A DNA stretch of 64,000 nucleotides from the NCBI RefSeq assembly GCF_029051645.1, contig NZ_JAACFS010000004.1:124001-188000 (forward strand). Reading direction: 5' to 3'. Origin of the DNA: Bradyrhizobium sp. CSA112 (GTDB lineage Bacteria > Pseudomonadota > Alphaproteobacteria > Rhizobiales > Xanthobacteraceae). The notes below the pieces were generated by a model. It ran no database searches, was not told the DNA's origin, and worked only from the letters and a program-made list of their open reading frames with translations. Numbering within the stretch: position 1 is the first letter of the stretch; every line of letters begins with the position of its first letter. The position numbers and the translations under genes are program-made. Shown here piece by piece: positions 17,305-27,032 of the stretch.

Positions 17305-20300
17305 ATGCCCAAAAGAACAGATATCTCCACCATCCTGATCATCGGCGCCGGGCCCATCGTAATCGGCCAAGCCTGCGAATTCGACTATTCCGGCACCCAG
17401 GCGGTGAAGACGCTGAAGGAAGAGGGCTACCGCATCGTCCTCGTCAATTCCAATCCGGCCACCATCATGACCGACCCGGAACTGGCGGACGCCACCTATA
17501 TCGAGCCGATCACGCCCGAAATCGTCGCCAAGATCATCGAGAAGGAACGCCACGTCATCCCGGGCGGGTTTGCGCTGTTGCCGACCATGGGCGGCCAGAC
17601 CGCGCTGAACTGCGCGCTGTCGCTGCGCCGGCAGGGCACGCTCGACAAGTTCGACGTCGAGATGATCGGCGCCACCGCCGACGCCATCGACAAGGCCGAA
17701 GATCGCCAGCTCTTCCGCAACGCGATGGAGAAGATCGGCCTGCAGACGCCGAAATCGCGGCTCGCCAACGCCTCGGCGCTGAAGAAGTCCTATCGCGACA
17801 AATACCTCGCCGATCGCGAGAAGCTGTCGGGCGAGGCGCTGGAAGAGTGCGAGCGGCAATGGACGCTCGGCGAGAACGAGCGCCGCAAGCGCTACCAGGA
17901 GCACGCGCTCGGCGAGGCGCTGATGGCGCTGTCCGAAATCGGGCTGCCCGCGATCATCCGCCCCTCCTTCACCATGGGCGGCACCGGCGGCGGCATCGCC
18001 TACAACAAGGAAGAATTCCTCGACATCATCGAACGCGGCCTCGACGCCTCCCCGACCAACGAAGTGCTGATCGAGGAATCCGTGCTCGGCTGGAAAGAGT
18101 TCGAGATGGAGGTTGTGCGCGACAAGAAGGACAATTGCATCATCGTCTGCTCGATCGAGAACCTCGATCCGATGGGCGTGCACACCGGCGATTCCATCAC
18201 GGTGGCGCCGGCGCTGACGCTGACCGATAAAGAATACCAGATCATGCGCGACGCCTCGATCGCGGTGCTGCGCGAGATCGGCGTGGAGACCGGCGGATCC
18301 AACGTGCAGTTCGGCGTCAACCCCGACGATGGCCGCATGGTCGTGATCGAGATGAACCCGCGCGTGTCGCGTTCCTCCGCACTGGCCTCAAAAGCCACCG
18401 GCTTTCCGATCGCCAAGGTCGCCGCCAAGCTCGCGGTCGGCTACACGCTCGACGAAATCGGCAACGACATCACCGGCGGCGCCACGCCCGCCTCGTTCGA
18501 GCCGACCATCGACTATGTCGTCACCAAGGTTCCCCGCTTCGCCTTCGAGAAATTTCCCGGCGCCTCCACCACGCTGACGACGTCGATGAAGTCAGTCGGC
18601 GAGGTCATGGCGATCGGCCGCACCTTCCAGGAAAGCCTGCAGAAGGCGCTGCGCGGGCTCGAGACCGGACTGACCGGGCTCGACGAGATCGAGATCGAGG
18701 GCCTCGGGCGCGGCGACGACAAGAACGCGATCCGCGCCGCATTGGGCACGCCGACGCCGAACCGCATCCTGCAGGTGGCGCAGGCGATGCGGCTCGGCTG
18801 GTCGGACGAAGACATCTTCAATTCCTGCAAGATCGATCCGTGGTTCCTCGCCGAGATGCGCGGCATCATCGAGATGGAAGCGAAGATCAAGGCGAACGGC
18901 CTGCCGCCGAACGGCTACGGCATGCGCATGCTGAAGGCGATGGGTTTTTCCGACGCGCGGCTTGCCGTGCTGTCAGAGTCTACCGAAGCGGAGATCACCG
19001 CGAAGCGTCATGCGCTCGGCGTGCGCCCGGCGTTCAAGCGCATCGACACCTGTGCGGCCGAATTCGCTTCCCCCACCGCCTATATGTATTCGACCTATGA
19101 AGCGCCGTTCGCCGGTGCGCTGGCGGATGAAAGCGCGCCGTCGGACAAGAAGAAGGTCGTCATCCTCGGCGGCGGCCCGAACCGGATCGGCCAAGGCATC
19201 GAATTCGACTATTGCTGCTGTCATGCCTGCTTCGCGCTCGACGACGCCGGCTACGAGACCATCATGGTCAACTGCAATCCGGAGACGGTGTCGACCGACT
19301 ACGACACCGCCGACCGGCTCTATTTCGAGCCGCTCACCGCCGAGGACGTGCTGGAGATCATCGCCACCGAACGGCAGAACGGCACGCTGCACGGCGTGAT
19401 CGTACAGTTCGGCGGCCAGACCCCGCTGAAACTCGCACGCGCGCTGGAAGCGGCCGACGTGCCGATCCTCGGCACCTCCCCCGACGCCATCGACCTTGCC
19501 GAGGACCGCGACCGCTTCAAGCGCGTCCTCGACAAGCTGAGGTTAAAGCAGCCCAAAAACGGCATCGCCTATTCGGTCGAGCAGGCGCGGCTGGTGTCGG
19601 CTGATCTCGGCCTGCCGCTGGTGGTGCGCCCGTCCTATGTGCTGGGCGGCCGCGCGATGCAGATCATCCGCGAAGAGACCCAGCTCGACGATTACCTGCT
19701 TGGCACCCTGCCCGAGCTGGTGCCGTCCGAGGTCAAGGCGCGCTACCCCAACGACAAGACCGGGCAGATCAACACGGTGCTCGGCAAGAACCCGCTGCTG
19801 TTCGACCGCTATTTGTCCGATGCCACCGAAATCGACGTCGACTGCATGTGCGACGGCAAGGATACCTTCATCGTCGGCATCATGGAGCACATCGAGGAAG
19901 CCGGCATTCACTCCGGCGATTCCGCCTGCTCGCTGCCGCCGCATTCGCTGGACGGAAAGATGATCGAGGAGCTCGAGCGGCAAACCCGCGAGCTCGCGCT
20001 CGGCCTCGACGTGGTCGGTCTGATGAACGTGCAGTATGCGATCAAGGACGGCGAGATCTACGTGCTCGAAGTCAATCCGCGGGCGTCGCGCACCGTGCCG
20101 TTCGTCGCCAAGGTCGTCGGCATGCCGGTGGCGAAGATCGCCGCCAGAATCATGGCCGGCGAGAAGCTTGCGGATTTCAAGCTGAAGAAGAAGCAGCTCG
20201 GCCATGTCGGCGTGAAAGAGTCTGTCTTCCCCTTCGCGCGCTTTCCCGGCGTCGACACCGTGCTCGGTCCGGAGATGCGATCGACCGGCGAAGTCATGGG

Positions 20301-20769
20301 CATCGACCGCTCGTTCGAGATTGCCTTTGCCAAGAGCCAGCTCGGCGGCGGCACCCGCGTGCCGCGCAAGGGCACCGTATTCGTCTCGGTGCGCGAGACC
20401 GACAAGCACCGCATCGCGGAGGCTGTCCGGTTGCTGCACTCGCTGGGCTTCAAGGTGATGGGCACATCGGGCACCCAGCGCTTCCTGACCGACAAGGGCA
20501 TTCCGACGGAAAAGGTCAACAAGGTGCTGGAAGGACGGCCGCACATCGTCGACGCCATCACCAATGGCGACATCCATCTCGTCTTCAACACGACCGAAGG
20601 GCCGCAGGCGCTGGCCGACAGCCGTTCGCTACGGCGGGCTGCCCTCTTGCATAAAGTGCCGTATTACACCACTCTTTCGGGTGCTGTGGCGGCCGCCCAG
20701 GGCATCCGCGCCTATCTGGGCGGGGACCTTGAGGTCCGCACGCTGCAGAGTTACTTTTCCGAAAACTGA
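17305..20769 (+). CDS. carB: Carbamoyl-phosphate synthase large subunit
   Basis: 1154 residues. Two homologous halves are visible: the first ATP-grasp unit begins '[21 protein letters not shown]' and the second '[21 protein letters not shown]' at about residue 616. Each has a carbamoyl-phosphate synthase signature ([12 protein letters not shown] and [12 protein letters not shown]) and '[15 protein letters not shown]' / '[15 protein letters not shown]' metal-binding segments. The C-terminal MGS-like allosteric domain includes '[14 protein letters not shown]'. The somewhat greater length than the E. coli protein reflects an insertion around residues 165-200 ([20 protein letters not shown]), usual in alphaproteobacteria. 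It uses ammonia from CarA. Confidence 0.97.
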   Translation: MPKRTDISTILIIGAGPIVIGQACEFDYSGTQAVKTLKEEGYRIVLVNSNPATIMTDPELADATYIEPITPEIVAKIIEKERHVIPGGFALLPTMGGQTALNCALSLRRQGTLDKFDVEMIGATADAIDKAEDRQLFRNAMEKIGLQTPKSRLANASALKKSYRDKYLADREKLSGEALEECERQWTLGENERRKRYQEHALGEALMALSEIGLPAIIRPSFTMGGTGGGIAYNKEEFLDIIERGLDASPTNEVLIEESVLGWKEFEMEVVRDKKDNCIIVCSIENLDPMGVHTGDSITVAPALTLTDKEYQIMRDASIAVLREIGVETGGSNVQFGVNPDDGRMVVIEMNPRVSRSSALASKATGFPIAKVAAKLAVGYTLDEIGNDITGGATPASFEPTIDYVVTKVPRFAFEKFPGASTTLTTSMKSVGEVMAIGRTFQESLQKALRGLETGLTGLDEIEIEGLGRGDDKNAIRAALGTPTPNRILQVAQAMRLGWSDEDIFNSCKIDPWFLAEMRGIIEMEAKIKANGLPPNGYGMRMLKAMGFSDARLAVLSESTEAEITAKRHALGVRPAFKRIDTCAAEFASPTAYMYSTYEAPFAGALADESAPSDKKKVVILGGGPNRIGQGIEFDYCCCHACFALDDAGYETIMVNCNPETVSTDYDTADRLYFEPLTAEDVLEIIATERQNGTLHGVIVQFGGQTPLKLARALEAADVPILGTSPDAIDLAEDRDRFKRVLDKLRLKQPKNGIAYSVEQARLVSADLGLPLVVRPSYVLGGRAMQIIREETQLDDYLLGTLPELVPSEVKARYPNDKTGQINTVLGKNPLLFDRYLSDATEIDVDCMCDGKDTFIVGIMEHIEEAGIHSGDSACSLPPHSLDGKMIEELERQTRELALGLDVVGLMNVQYAIKDGEIYVLEVNPRASRTVPFVAKVVGMPVAKIAARIMAGEKLADFKLKKKQLGHVGVKESVFPFARFPGVDTVLGPEMRSTGEVMGIDRSFEIAFAKSQLGGGTRVPRKGTVFVSVRETDKHRIAEAVRLLHSLGFKVMGTSGTQRFLTDKGIPTEKVNKVLEGRPHIVDAITNGDIHLVFNTTEGPQALADSRSLRRAALLHKVPYYTTLSGAVAAAQGIRAYLGGDLEVRTLQSYFSEN

Positions 20770-20982
20770 TCGTTAGTCGGGCGCAAATGCCCGCTAAACG
20801 ATTGGTAACAAAGCCGTATGGCCGGAACTCACCCGCGCGCCTGGATGAATCGGCCCTTGAACGGGCCGAAAATCAATAGGCTGGCGGGCTCGCATTGGGC
20901 CATGAAAGCCCGAATCGAAATCTAAAAAATGCCTCGTGCGCACGACGCCCCGGGCGGCTCGCACGATGGAAGGACGGAAAAG

Positions 20983-21459
20983 ATGATGGAAAAGGTTCCG
21001 ATGACAGCGGGTGGCTATGCCGCCCTGGAGGTCGAGTTGAAGCAGCGCCAGTCGGTGGAGCGTCCGCGCATCATCGAACACATCGCCGAGGCGCGCTCGC
21101 ATGGCGACCTTTCGGAGAACGCGGAATATCACGCCGCCAAGGAAGAGCAATCGCACAATGAAGGCCGCATCGCCGAGCTCGAAGACAAGCTCGCGCGCGC
21201 CGACATTATCGACATCTCGAAGCTCTCCGGCGACACCGTCAAGTTCGGCGCCACCGTCACGCTGATCGATGAGGACACCGAGAAGAAAGCCGTGTGGCAG
21301 ATCGTCGGCGAAGTCGAGGCCGACGCCAAGAAGGGCCGCATCTCCATCACCTCGCCGCTCGCCCGCGCCCTGATCGGCAAGAAAAAAGGCTCGACCGTGG
21401 AAGTCGTGGCGCCCGGCGGCGCCAAGGCCTACGAGATCACCAAGGTCGAGTGGCGCTAG
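20983..21459 (+). CDS. greA: Transcription elongation factor GreA
   Basis: 158 residues, standard length, from [20 protein letters not shown]. The N-terminal coiled coil contains '[21 protein letters not shown]', whose acidic D-L-S-E-N-A-E tip enters the RNA polymerase secondary channel and stimulates transcript cleavage. The C-terminal FKBP-like domain includes '[20 protein letters not shown]'. The GGAAGGACGG upstream supports this start over the ATG at 20929. It is followed by a strong terminator and sits 213 bp after carB. Confidence 0.96.
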   Translation: MMEKVPMTAGGYAALEVELKQRQSVERPRIIEHIAEARSHGDLSENAEYHAAKEEQSHNEGRIAELEDKLARADIIDISKLSGDTVKFGATVTLIDEDTEKKAVWQIVGEVEADAKKGRISITSPLARALIGKKKGSTVEVVAPGGAKAYEITKVEWR

Positions 21460-21483
21460 TCACCTGCAAGTTACTGTTGCGAC

Positions 21484-21510
21484 AAAGCCGCGTTTCGACG
21501 CGGCTTTTTT
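21484..21510 (+). terminator. Rho-independent terminator of greA
   Basis: AAAGCCGCGT-TTCG-ACGCGGCTTT, a perfect 10-bp stem with a TTCG tetraloop, followed by a T-run. The next 308 bp to the DoxX gene contain no recognised element. Confidence 0.88.
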
Positions 21511-21818
21511 GTTGCCGCCCTGCTGACAGGATTGTGAGTGGCGGCGCGGCAGGCTTCCGTCGTACGCAATTTTTGTAATTGGTTATGCAATATAACTAAG
21601 CGTGCATTGTTCATTCGGCAAGGCGCGCAGAGGCGGGCTCTGGTGTGTCGCCTGAAGTACTTGCTGCGCTGCAATCACGGCAACCCTTTGCCACACGGTG
21701 ACGCGCGACGGGAATGATTCAATTTCAGGGGTGTTGTGTCAGCATCACACGCGATCTGCCAACACTGTGTAATCTGGTCACGCTAAGTTCTAGCGTGCCA
21801 AACAAGGGGGACGATGAC

Positions 21819-22241
21819 ATGGACCAAATCGACAAGATGCTCGCGAAATGGCAGCCGACGGCGCTGAGCCTGTTTCGTTTCATCACCGGGCTTCTGCTGT
21901 TTCAGTACGGTGTCGCGAAGATTCTGAAGTTTCCGACAATTCCGGAGGGTAACGCTTACGCCTTCCTCAACAAGGTGCAATTGATGTCGCTACCGGGAGT
22001 CGCCGGTGCGCTTGAGTTGATTCTGGGCGGGCTTTTGCTGCTCGGACTGCTCACGCGGCCCGTCGCCTTCATTCTTGCCGGCGAGATGGCCTTTGCCTAT
22101 TTCATCGGTCATGCGCCGAGGAGCTTTTTTCCGCTCATCAACGGCGGCACGCTCGCGATCCTGTTCTGCTTCGCCTGCCTTTATCTTTCGACTGCAGGCG
22201 GCGGACCGTACAGCCTCGACGCCATGATGCGGAAGAAGTGA
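21819..22241 (+). CDS. DoxX-family membrane protein
   Basis: 140 residues from the ATG at 21819, following AAGGGGG. Four transmembrane segments are visible, with the DoxX pattern 'ALSLFRFITGLLLFQYGVAKIL' near the N-terminus, 'ALELILGGLLLLGLLTRPVA', and 'AFAYFIGHAPRSFFPLINGG'. DoxX proteins are inner-membrane proteins linked in some bacteria to thiol and redox homeostasis, but the role here is unknown. Confidence 0.87.
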   Translation: MDQIDKMLAKWQPTALSLFRFITGLLLFQYGVAKILKFPTIPEGNAYAFLNKVQLMSLPGVAGALELILGGLLLLGLLTRPVAFILAGEMAFAYFIGHAPRSFFPLINGGTLAILFCFACLYLSTAGGGPYSLDAMMRKK

Positions 22242-22266
22242 GCTGAAGCGAGCGCCTTCACTCAAC

Positions 22267-22346
22267 GTCATTCCGGGGCGCGTCGAAGACGCGAACCCGG
22301 AATCTCGAGATTCCGGGTTCGATGCTTCGCATCGCCCCGGAATGAC
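22267..22346. repeat. Long palindromic repeat, family B copy 1
   Basis: Begins GTCATTCCGGGGCG and ends CGCCCCGGAATGAC, with a central palindrome CCCGGAATCTCGAGATTCCGGG. The whole 80 bp can form one extended hairpin. Relatives lie at 27179-27259 and 63085-63208. Confidence 0.85.
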
Positions 22347-22354
22347 CTACGAAC

Positions 22355-22834
22355 TCACCCCGCCACCTTCGCATCGAGCGGCACCGCCGCTTCATATTTC
22401 GAATTGTGCAGCACCAGCGACGTCCGCACATTGCGAACGTGCGGCGCCGCGGTCAGGTGCGTGACGAAATCCTGAAACGTCGCCATGTCGGGCGCGACGC
22501 ATTTGAGGATGAAATCCACCTCGCCCGACAACATCCAGCATTCCCGCACCAAGGGCTCGGCGCGGACGAATTCCTCGAACGCGCGCAAATCCGCATCCGC
22601 CTGGCTCGACAGATGAACGGAAGCAAACACGGTGACGTCGAAGCCGAGCCGGCGCGGATCCAGGAGGCCGCGATAGCCCTGGATATAGCCTTCCTCCTCC
22701 AGGGTGCGGACCCGGCGCAGGCAGGGGGGCGGCGAAATACCGACGCGTTTGGCCAGTTCCACATTGGTGATTCGGCCATCGGCCTGGATTTCGGCGAGAA
22801 TTCTGAGGTCGATTTCGTCAAGATTCTTCGACAC
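22355..22834 (-). CDS. Lrp/AsnC-family transcriptional regulator
   Basis: 159 residues. The N-terminal helix-turn-helix 'LDEIDLRILAEIQADGRITNVELAKRVGISPPPCLRRVRTLEEEG' is split here into its usual parts: D-x-x-D start, recognition helix around SPPPCLRRV. The C-terminal RAM domain (about 68-150) shows 'VREC...SGEVDFILKC' and 'HVRNVRTSLVL', the amino-acid-binding fold. The effector is unknown. It is divergent from trxB across 279 bp, which suggests possible control of that operon. Confidence 0.9.
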   Translation of the reverse strand: MSKNLDEIDLRILAEIQADGRITNVELAKRVGISPPPCLRRVRTLEEEGYIQGYRGLLDPRRLGFDVTVFASVHLSSQADADLRAFEEFVRAEPLVRECWMLSGEVDFILKCVAPDMATFQDFVTHLTAAPHVRNVRTSLVLHNSKYEAAVPLDAKVAG

Positions 22835-23113
22835 GCGCGTCGGGTTCCCTAATTTTTGCTGCGCTTAAGCCGGCTGCTGGCAACTCTTTAGCGCACGCCG
22901 CGCGGATTGCGCAATTTTATTGCGCGTGCATCGCCACATTTCCGATTATTACTTCTGTTCCGGGGAAAATTCGCTGGGATGAATTGCAATTCTTGCATAG
23001 CTACCCAGATATCTTAGACTTGGATTTGACACTTTCAGCGCCGTCGCGACGTCCTTCCAGGCGCTTTCTGCTTAAGTCACGAACAAACCCCCGAATAAGA
23101 GAGGGATCCGCCG

Positions 23114-24079
23114 ATGCCCGCGCCTATCCATGCCAAGGTCGTCATTATCGGTTCCGGCCCCGCCGGTTACACCGCGGCGATCTACGCGGCGCGCGCGATG
23201 CTTGAGCCGGTGCTGATCCAGGGCATCCAGCCCGGCGGACAACTCACCATCACCACCGACGTGGAAAACTATCCGGGCTTCGCCGACGTCATCCAGGGGC
23301 CCTGGCTGATGGAGCAGATGGAGAAGCAGGCGGCGCATGTCGGCACCAAGATCGTCACCGACCACGTCAACAAGCTCGAACTCGGGCAGCGGCCGTTCCG
23401 CCTGACCTGCGACTCCGGCGATGTCTATCTCGCCGAGACGGTGGTGCTCGCGACCGGCGCGCAGGCGCGCTGGCTCGGCATCCCCTCCGAAGAAAAATTC
23501 AAGGGCTTTGGCGTCTCGGCCTGCGCGACCTGCGACGGCTTCTTCTACCGCGGCAAGGAAGTGATCGTGGTCGGCGGCGGCAACACCGCGGTCGAGGAAG
23601 CGCTGTTCCTGACCAACTTCGCCTCGCAGGTGACGATCGTGCATCGCCGCGATCATTTCCGCGCCGAGCGCATCCTGCAGGATCGCCTGTTCAAGAACCC
23701 CAAGATCAAGGTGGTCTGGGACTCAGCGATCGACGAAATCTGCGGCGTCGAGAACCCAAGCAAGGTCACCCATGTGCGGCTGAAGAACGTCAAGACCGGC
23801 ACACGTACAGAAGTGCCGGCGGACGGTGTCTTCATCGCCATCGGCCACGCGCCGGCAACCGACCTCGTCAAAGGCCAGATCAAGCTGAAACCATCCGGCT
23901 ATGTCGAGGTGGCGCCGAACTCGACCGCCACCTCGATCCCCGGCCTGTTCGCTGCCGGCGACGTGGCTGACGAAACCTACCGGCAGGCGGTCACGGCGGC
24001 CGGCCTCGGCTGCATGGCGGCCCTCGAGGCCGAACGTTTCCTGGCTTTGCGCGCGAGCGATCGCGCGGCGGCAGAATAA
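23114..24079 (+). CDS. trxB: Thioredoxin reductase
   Basis: 321 residues, normal length. The N-terminal FAD-binding motif is 'VVIIGSGPAGYTAAIYAARA' (about 9-28). The redox-active disulfide is C137-A-T-C140. The NADPH-binding motif is 'VIVVGGGNTAVEEA', and the C-terminal 'GLFAAGDVADETYRQAVTAAG' completes the FAD site. The enzyme reduces thioredoxin with NADPH in the cytoplasm. The LysR gene starts 3 bp after its stop, so the two are probably co-transcribed. Confidence 0.96.
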   Translation: MPAPIHAKVVIIGSGPAGYTAAIYAARAMLEPVLIQGIQPGGQLTITTDVENYPGFADVIQGPWLMEQMEKQAAHVGTKIVTDHVNKLELGQRPFRLTCDSGDVYLAETVVLATGAQARWLGIPSEEKFKGFGVSACATCDGFFYRGKEVIVVGGGNTAVEEALFLTNFASQVTIVHRRDHFRAERILQDRLFKNPKIKVVWDSAIDEICGVENPSKVTHVRLKNVKTGTRTEVPADGVFIAIGHAPATDLVKGQIKLKPSGYVEVAPNSTATSIPGLFAAGDVADETYRQAVTAAGLGCMAALEAERFLALRASDRAAAE

Positions 24080-24081
24080 TC

Positions 24082-25005
24082 ATGCCTCGAATGCGCAACG
24101 GATCAACGGACATGGATTGGGACAAGCTGAAAGTCTTTCACGCGGCGGCGGAAGCGGGAAGCTTCACCCATGCCGGCGAGCAACTCGGGCTTTCGCAGTC
24201 GGCGGTATCGCGACAGGTCAGCGCGCTGGAGCAGGAGCTCGCGGTGTCGCTGTTCCACCGCCACGCGCGCGGGCTGATCCTCACCGAACAGGGCGACCTG
24301 CTGTTCCGCACCGCGCATGACGTGTTCATGCAGTTGCAGGCGGCGCGCGCCAAGCTGACCGACAGCCGCGAGCGGCCGAGCGGCGACCTCAAGATCACGA
24401 CGCCGCCGGCGCTCGGCATCAACTGGCTGATCCCGCGGCTCGACGAGTTCACCGCGCTCTATCCTGACATCCGCATCTCGCTGATCGTCACCGACGAGGA
24501 TCTCGACCTGTCGATGCGCGAAGCTGACGTAGCGATCCGGACCCGCAAGCCGACCCAGCCCGACCTGATCCAGCGCAAGCTGTTCTCGATCGGCTTCCAT
24601 GCCTATTGCTCGCCCGAATACATCAAGCGCTTCGGCACGCCGCGGACGCTCGACGACCTCGACTCGCACCGCATCATCATGCTGGGCGATGCGCAGGTTC
24701 CGCCGCATCTGCAGAACCGGAGCTGGCTGATCGACGCCGGCCGCAACGGCTCGGGCCCGCGCGAAGCCTATTTCAAGGTGAATAATATCTTAGGGCTGGT
24801 CCGCGCTTGCCAGCAGGGGCTCGGCATCGCCGCCCTGCCCGACTATCTGGTCGAGGAAAACAACCGCCTGGTGCAGCTCTTCGGCGAAACCGACTCGATC
24901 GCGATCGACACCTACTTCGTCTATCCCGAAGAGTTGAAGACCGTCGCTCGCGTGCAGGTGTTCCGCGATTTCGTGGTGAGCAAGGCGCAGCGCTGGCCCT
25001 CATAG
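24082..25005 (+). CDS. LysR-family transcriptional regulator
   Basis: 307 residues if the first ATG at 24082 is used; ATG 24112 (MDWDKLKVFHAAAEAGSFT) aligns best with the family start. The helix-turn-helix contains 'AAEAGSFTHAGEQLGLSQSA', followed by the linker helix and a periplasmic-binding-type effector domain from about residue 100 ('GDLKITTPPALGINWLIPRL'). Placement right behind trxB hints at a redox or thiol role, but the effector is unknown. Confidence 0.9.
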   Translation: MPRMRNGSTDMDWDKLKVFHAAAEAGSFTHAGEQLGLSQSAVSRQVSALEQELAVSLFHRHARGLILTEQGDLLFRTAHDVFMQLQAARAKLTDSRERPSGDLKITTPPALGINWLIPRLDEFTALYPDIRISLIVTDEDLDLSMREADVAIRTRKPTQPDLIQRKLFSIGFHAYCSPEYIKRFGTPRTLDDLDSHRIIMLGDAQVPPHLQNRSWLIDAGRNGSGPREAYFKVNNILGLVRACQQGLGIAALPDYLVEENNRLVQLFGETDSIAIDTYFVYPEELKTVARVQVFRDFVVSKAQRWPS

Positions 25006-25127
25006 AGCATGATCCGGATCCGAAGGGCGGGCGTCAGCGCAAAGCGGGTACCGGTTTTCCGAAAAGATCATGCTCAAATCAAAGAGATAGAGCGGGATGA
25101 CACTCGAAGAAAAGTCATCACGCTCTA
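25006..25127. repeat. Intergenic palindromic repeat, family F
   Basis: GAGCATGATCCGGATCC...ACCGGTTTTCCGAAAAG...ATCATGCTC form inverted ends (GCATGATC / GATCATGC), followed by a second hairpin AGAGCGGGATGAC / GTCATCACGCTCT. This type of element is widespread in Bradyrhizobium intergenic DNA. Confidence 0.7.
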
Positions 25128-25256
25128 TGAGCGGAGTGACGTTTCATCGTCCCGCTTTTCCGAATTAGCCGATTTTATAGAGGGCCCGCCCACCGCATGA
25201 CTGACATGCGGCTCGGACGGTTGCTGCAAGCCACTGATGGGGATCATAGTGCTCAA

Positions 25257-25394
25257 ATGCTGAGCGGCCGCGTCGCGCATATGTCCTCCTCCTCCAGTGG
25301 CGCGGCGGTTCAGTAATCCCTCTTGGAAGGTGATTGTGTCGGCCTCACGTGGCCAATACCTCAAGCCGGGCTCTTTCGGGCCCGGCTTTTTTTT
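25257..25394 (+). ncRNA. Candidate small RNA with anti-Shine-Dalgarno loop
   Basis: A possible promoter (TTGCTG 25221-25226, CATAGT 25245-25250, 18-bp spacing) precedes a non-coding segment that ends in a very strong intrinsic terminator. An 8-bp stem (25271-25278 with 25300-25307) exposes a 21-nt loop carrying CCTCCTCCTCC at 25285-25295, complementary to ribosome-binding sites. This resembles in principle the CCUCCUCCC-loop small RNAs of alphaproteobacteria, but homology cannot be established by eye. No ORF of note overlaps. Confidence 0.5.
25364..25394 (+). terminator. Rho-independent terminator
   Basis: GCCGGGCTC-TTTC-GGGCCCGGC (9 bp with one G-U) followed by eight T. The LysR stop is 360 bp upstream, with repeat DNA between, so the terminator fits a separate small transcript better. 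Confidence 0.88.
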
Positions 25395-25397
25395 GTG

Positions 25398-25462
25398 CCC
25401 AAGTCTTTTTCATACCCAGGTCTTTTTCATACCCAGGTCTTTTTCATACCCAAGGCTTTTTC
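25398..25462. repeat. 17-bp tandem direct repeat, about four copies
   Basis: Unit CCCAGGTCTTTTTCATA at 25415-25431 and 25432-25448 (identical), a near copy at 25398-25414 (CCCAAG...), and a degenerate fourth from 25449. The pyrimidine-rich array lies between the two candidate small RNAs. Confidence 0.9.
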
Positions 25463-25529
25463 TTTTTCATCGACACATCATGTCGCTGCGCTGATTGACA
25501 TCGAGGCCCTCCACAACCATGATCCGCAA

Positions 25530-25660
25530 ATGATCACGAGTTCGTGCGCAGCTTTGTCGTCGAAAAAAGGTCCCCACCTGGGGACCCGAGATCGACGCGC
25601 GCACTAGACTGCCGCAACCCGCGATCCCGAAAAGCCCCGCCGTTTGGACGGGGTTTTTTT
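25530..25660 (+). ncRNA. Candidate second small RNA
   Basis: TTGACA at 25495-25500 and CATGAT at 25518-25523 (17-bp spacing) could form a promoter. Downstream lie a perfect hairpin GGTCCCC-ACCT-GGGGACC (25569-25586) and a terminator-like hairpin with CCCCG/CGGGG arms and seven T (25631-25660). No ORF is convincing. The identity is unknown and the -10 is weak. Confidence 0.38.
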
Positions 25661-25701
25661 ATTGGTCCCGTCTCCGGCTTACCCCATGAGGAGATGGAAC
25701 G

Positions 25702-26634
25702 ATGACTGACCATTCGACAACCGATCTAGCAAGCCGCTTGCAGGGCCTGTGGCTGCCGCTCATCACGCCGTTTCGCGATGGCGAACTCGACGAAGTGTCG
25801 TTACGCCGGCTCGTCGGGCACTATGCGGCTCGCCCGGTCGACGGCTTCATTCTCGCGGCGACATCGGGCGAAGGCATGTCGCTCCGCGCGGGCGAGCTCG
25901 AGCGGCTGGTGACGGTGACGCGCAGCGAGCTGTTGGGCATCGGGCGCCACATGCCGATCCTGCTCGGCCTGTCCGGCGCCTCGACCGCGAAGATGATGGA
26001 TGCGCTGGACGAGACGGCGGCCTGGCCGATCGACGGCTATCTGATCGCAAGCCCCTATTACATCCGGCCGTCGCAGCGCGGCCTGGTGCAGCATTTCACC
26101 GCGCTTGCCGATCACGCCTCACGGCCGATCGCGCTTTACAACATTCCCTACCGGACCGGCGTCAGCCTCACCAACGAGACGTTGCTGCAGCTCGCTGCGC
26201 ACCCGAACATCGTCGGCATGAAGGATTGCAGCGCCGACCGTGCGCAGTCGATCGATTTCTTAAGCAGACGGCCGCCCGGTTTTCGCGTGCTGACCGGTGA
26301 AGACGCGCTGTATCACGAAGCGCTCACCGACGGCGCCGACGGCGCGATCCTGCTGTCGGCGCATCTGGAGACCGAGGCCTTCGCATCGGTACAGACGCTG
26401 TTGAAGCAGGGCGACCGCGATGGCGCGCGCGCGTGCTGGAAGGCAATTTCTGTTCTGACCCGGCTGTTGTTCGCCGAGCCGAGCCCGGCACCCGCGAAGT
26501 ATTGGCTGGCGCGCGGCGGACTGATCGACAGCGCCGAGGTTCGCCTGCCGATGGTGGAAGTGAGCGCGGAACTGGCGGCGTTGCTGAACGAGGAAATCGA
26601 GCGGTGCAGGCCGCCGCTGCTGCGGCGGGCCTGA
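25702..26634 (+). CDS. Dihydrodipicolinate synthase/N-acetylneuraminate lyase family protein
   Basis: 310 residues with an AGGAG site before the ATG. It is a TIM-barrel aldolase of the DapA/NAL class: the Schiff-base lysine is K174 in 'VGMKDCSAD', and the catalytic tyrosine is Y146 in 'ALYNIPYRTG'. The usual GTTGE segment reads ATSGEG (53-58), with Thr and Glu kept. Divergence from standard DapA and lack of lysine-pathway neighbours suggest either a housekeeping DapA paralogue or a related keto-acid aldolase. The substrate cannot be decided. Confidence 0.82.
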   Translation: MTDHSTTDLASRLQGLWLPLITPFRDGELDEVSLRRLVGHYAARPVDGFILAATSGEGMSLRAGELERLVTVTRSELLGIGRHMPILLGLSGASTAKMMDALDETAAWPIDGYLIASPYYIRPSQRGLVQHFTALADHASRPIALYNIPYRTGVSLTNETLLQLAAHPNIVGMKDCSADRAQSIDFLSRRPPGFRVLTGEDALYHEALTDGADGAILLSAHLETEAFASVQTLLKQGDRDGARACWKAISVLTRLLFAEPSPAPAKYWLARGGLIDSAEVRLPMVEVSAELAALLNEEIERCRPPLLRRA

Positions 26635-26657
26635 ACGGCGCAAAGAGAGCAAGCTGC

Positions 26658-26798
26658 CTAGCTGACCAGCACGCGATAGGTCATCACGGGAGCAAAGCCG
26701 AGCAGCATCGCCCAGACAGCAAATGACGACGCCAGCAGGACGTCATGCGTGCTCTGGGCGTACTCGCCGATCGGAAATTTCTTGCCGTGCGCGGCCAT
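26658..26798 (-). CDS. Small single-span membrane protein (46 aa)
   Basis: The ATG at 26798 follows a GGGGGGAT ribosome site. The product starts MAAHGKKFPIGEYAQSTHD and continues with one hydrophobic segment (VLLASSFAVWAMLLGFAPV). Codon use is like the neighbours. The function is unknown. It is convergent with the DapA-like gene. Confidence 0.55.
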   Translation of the reverse strand: MAAHGKKFPIGEYAQSTHDVLLASSFAVWAMLLGFAPVMTYRVLVS

Positions 26799-27032
26799 TG
26801 GTATCCCCCCGTTGTTTTTCTGAGAGGAGGTCCATACGCATAAAATTCTAACGTTGCGGACAAGCCTTCGCTCGACTTTGACGCCATGCAGTCACCAGGC
26901 GTTAACCAGGCTATCGCGGTGGTTAATCCGTGGTAGCACGTGTGGTCAAATGCAAACGAAATCGCAACCGGGTTCTTAAAACCGATCGCGTAACCAAGAT
27001 GTCAGGAGCAACAAAAAACGCGGGGGCGCGTC

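Noticed and set aside
25006..25127. Possible riboswitch after the LysR gene
   Set aside because: Better explained by a common Bradyrhizobium palindromic repeat with two hairpins.
25398..25462. Possible CRISPR array
   Set aside because: The 17-bp units are contiguous with no spacers, so it is a simple tandem repeat.
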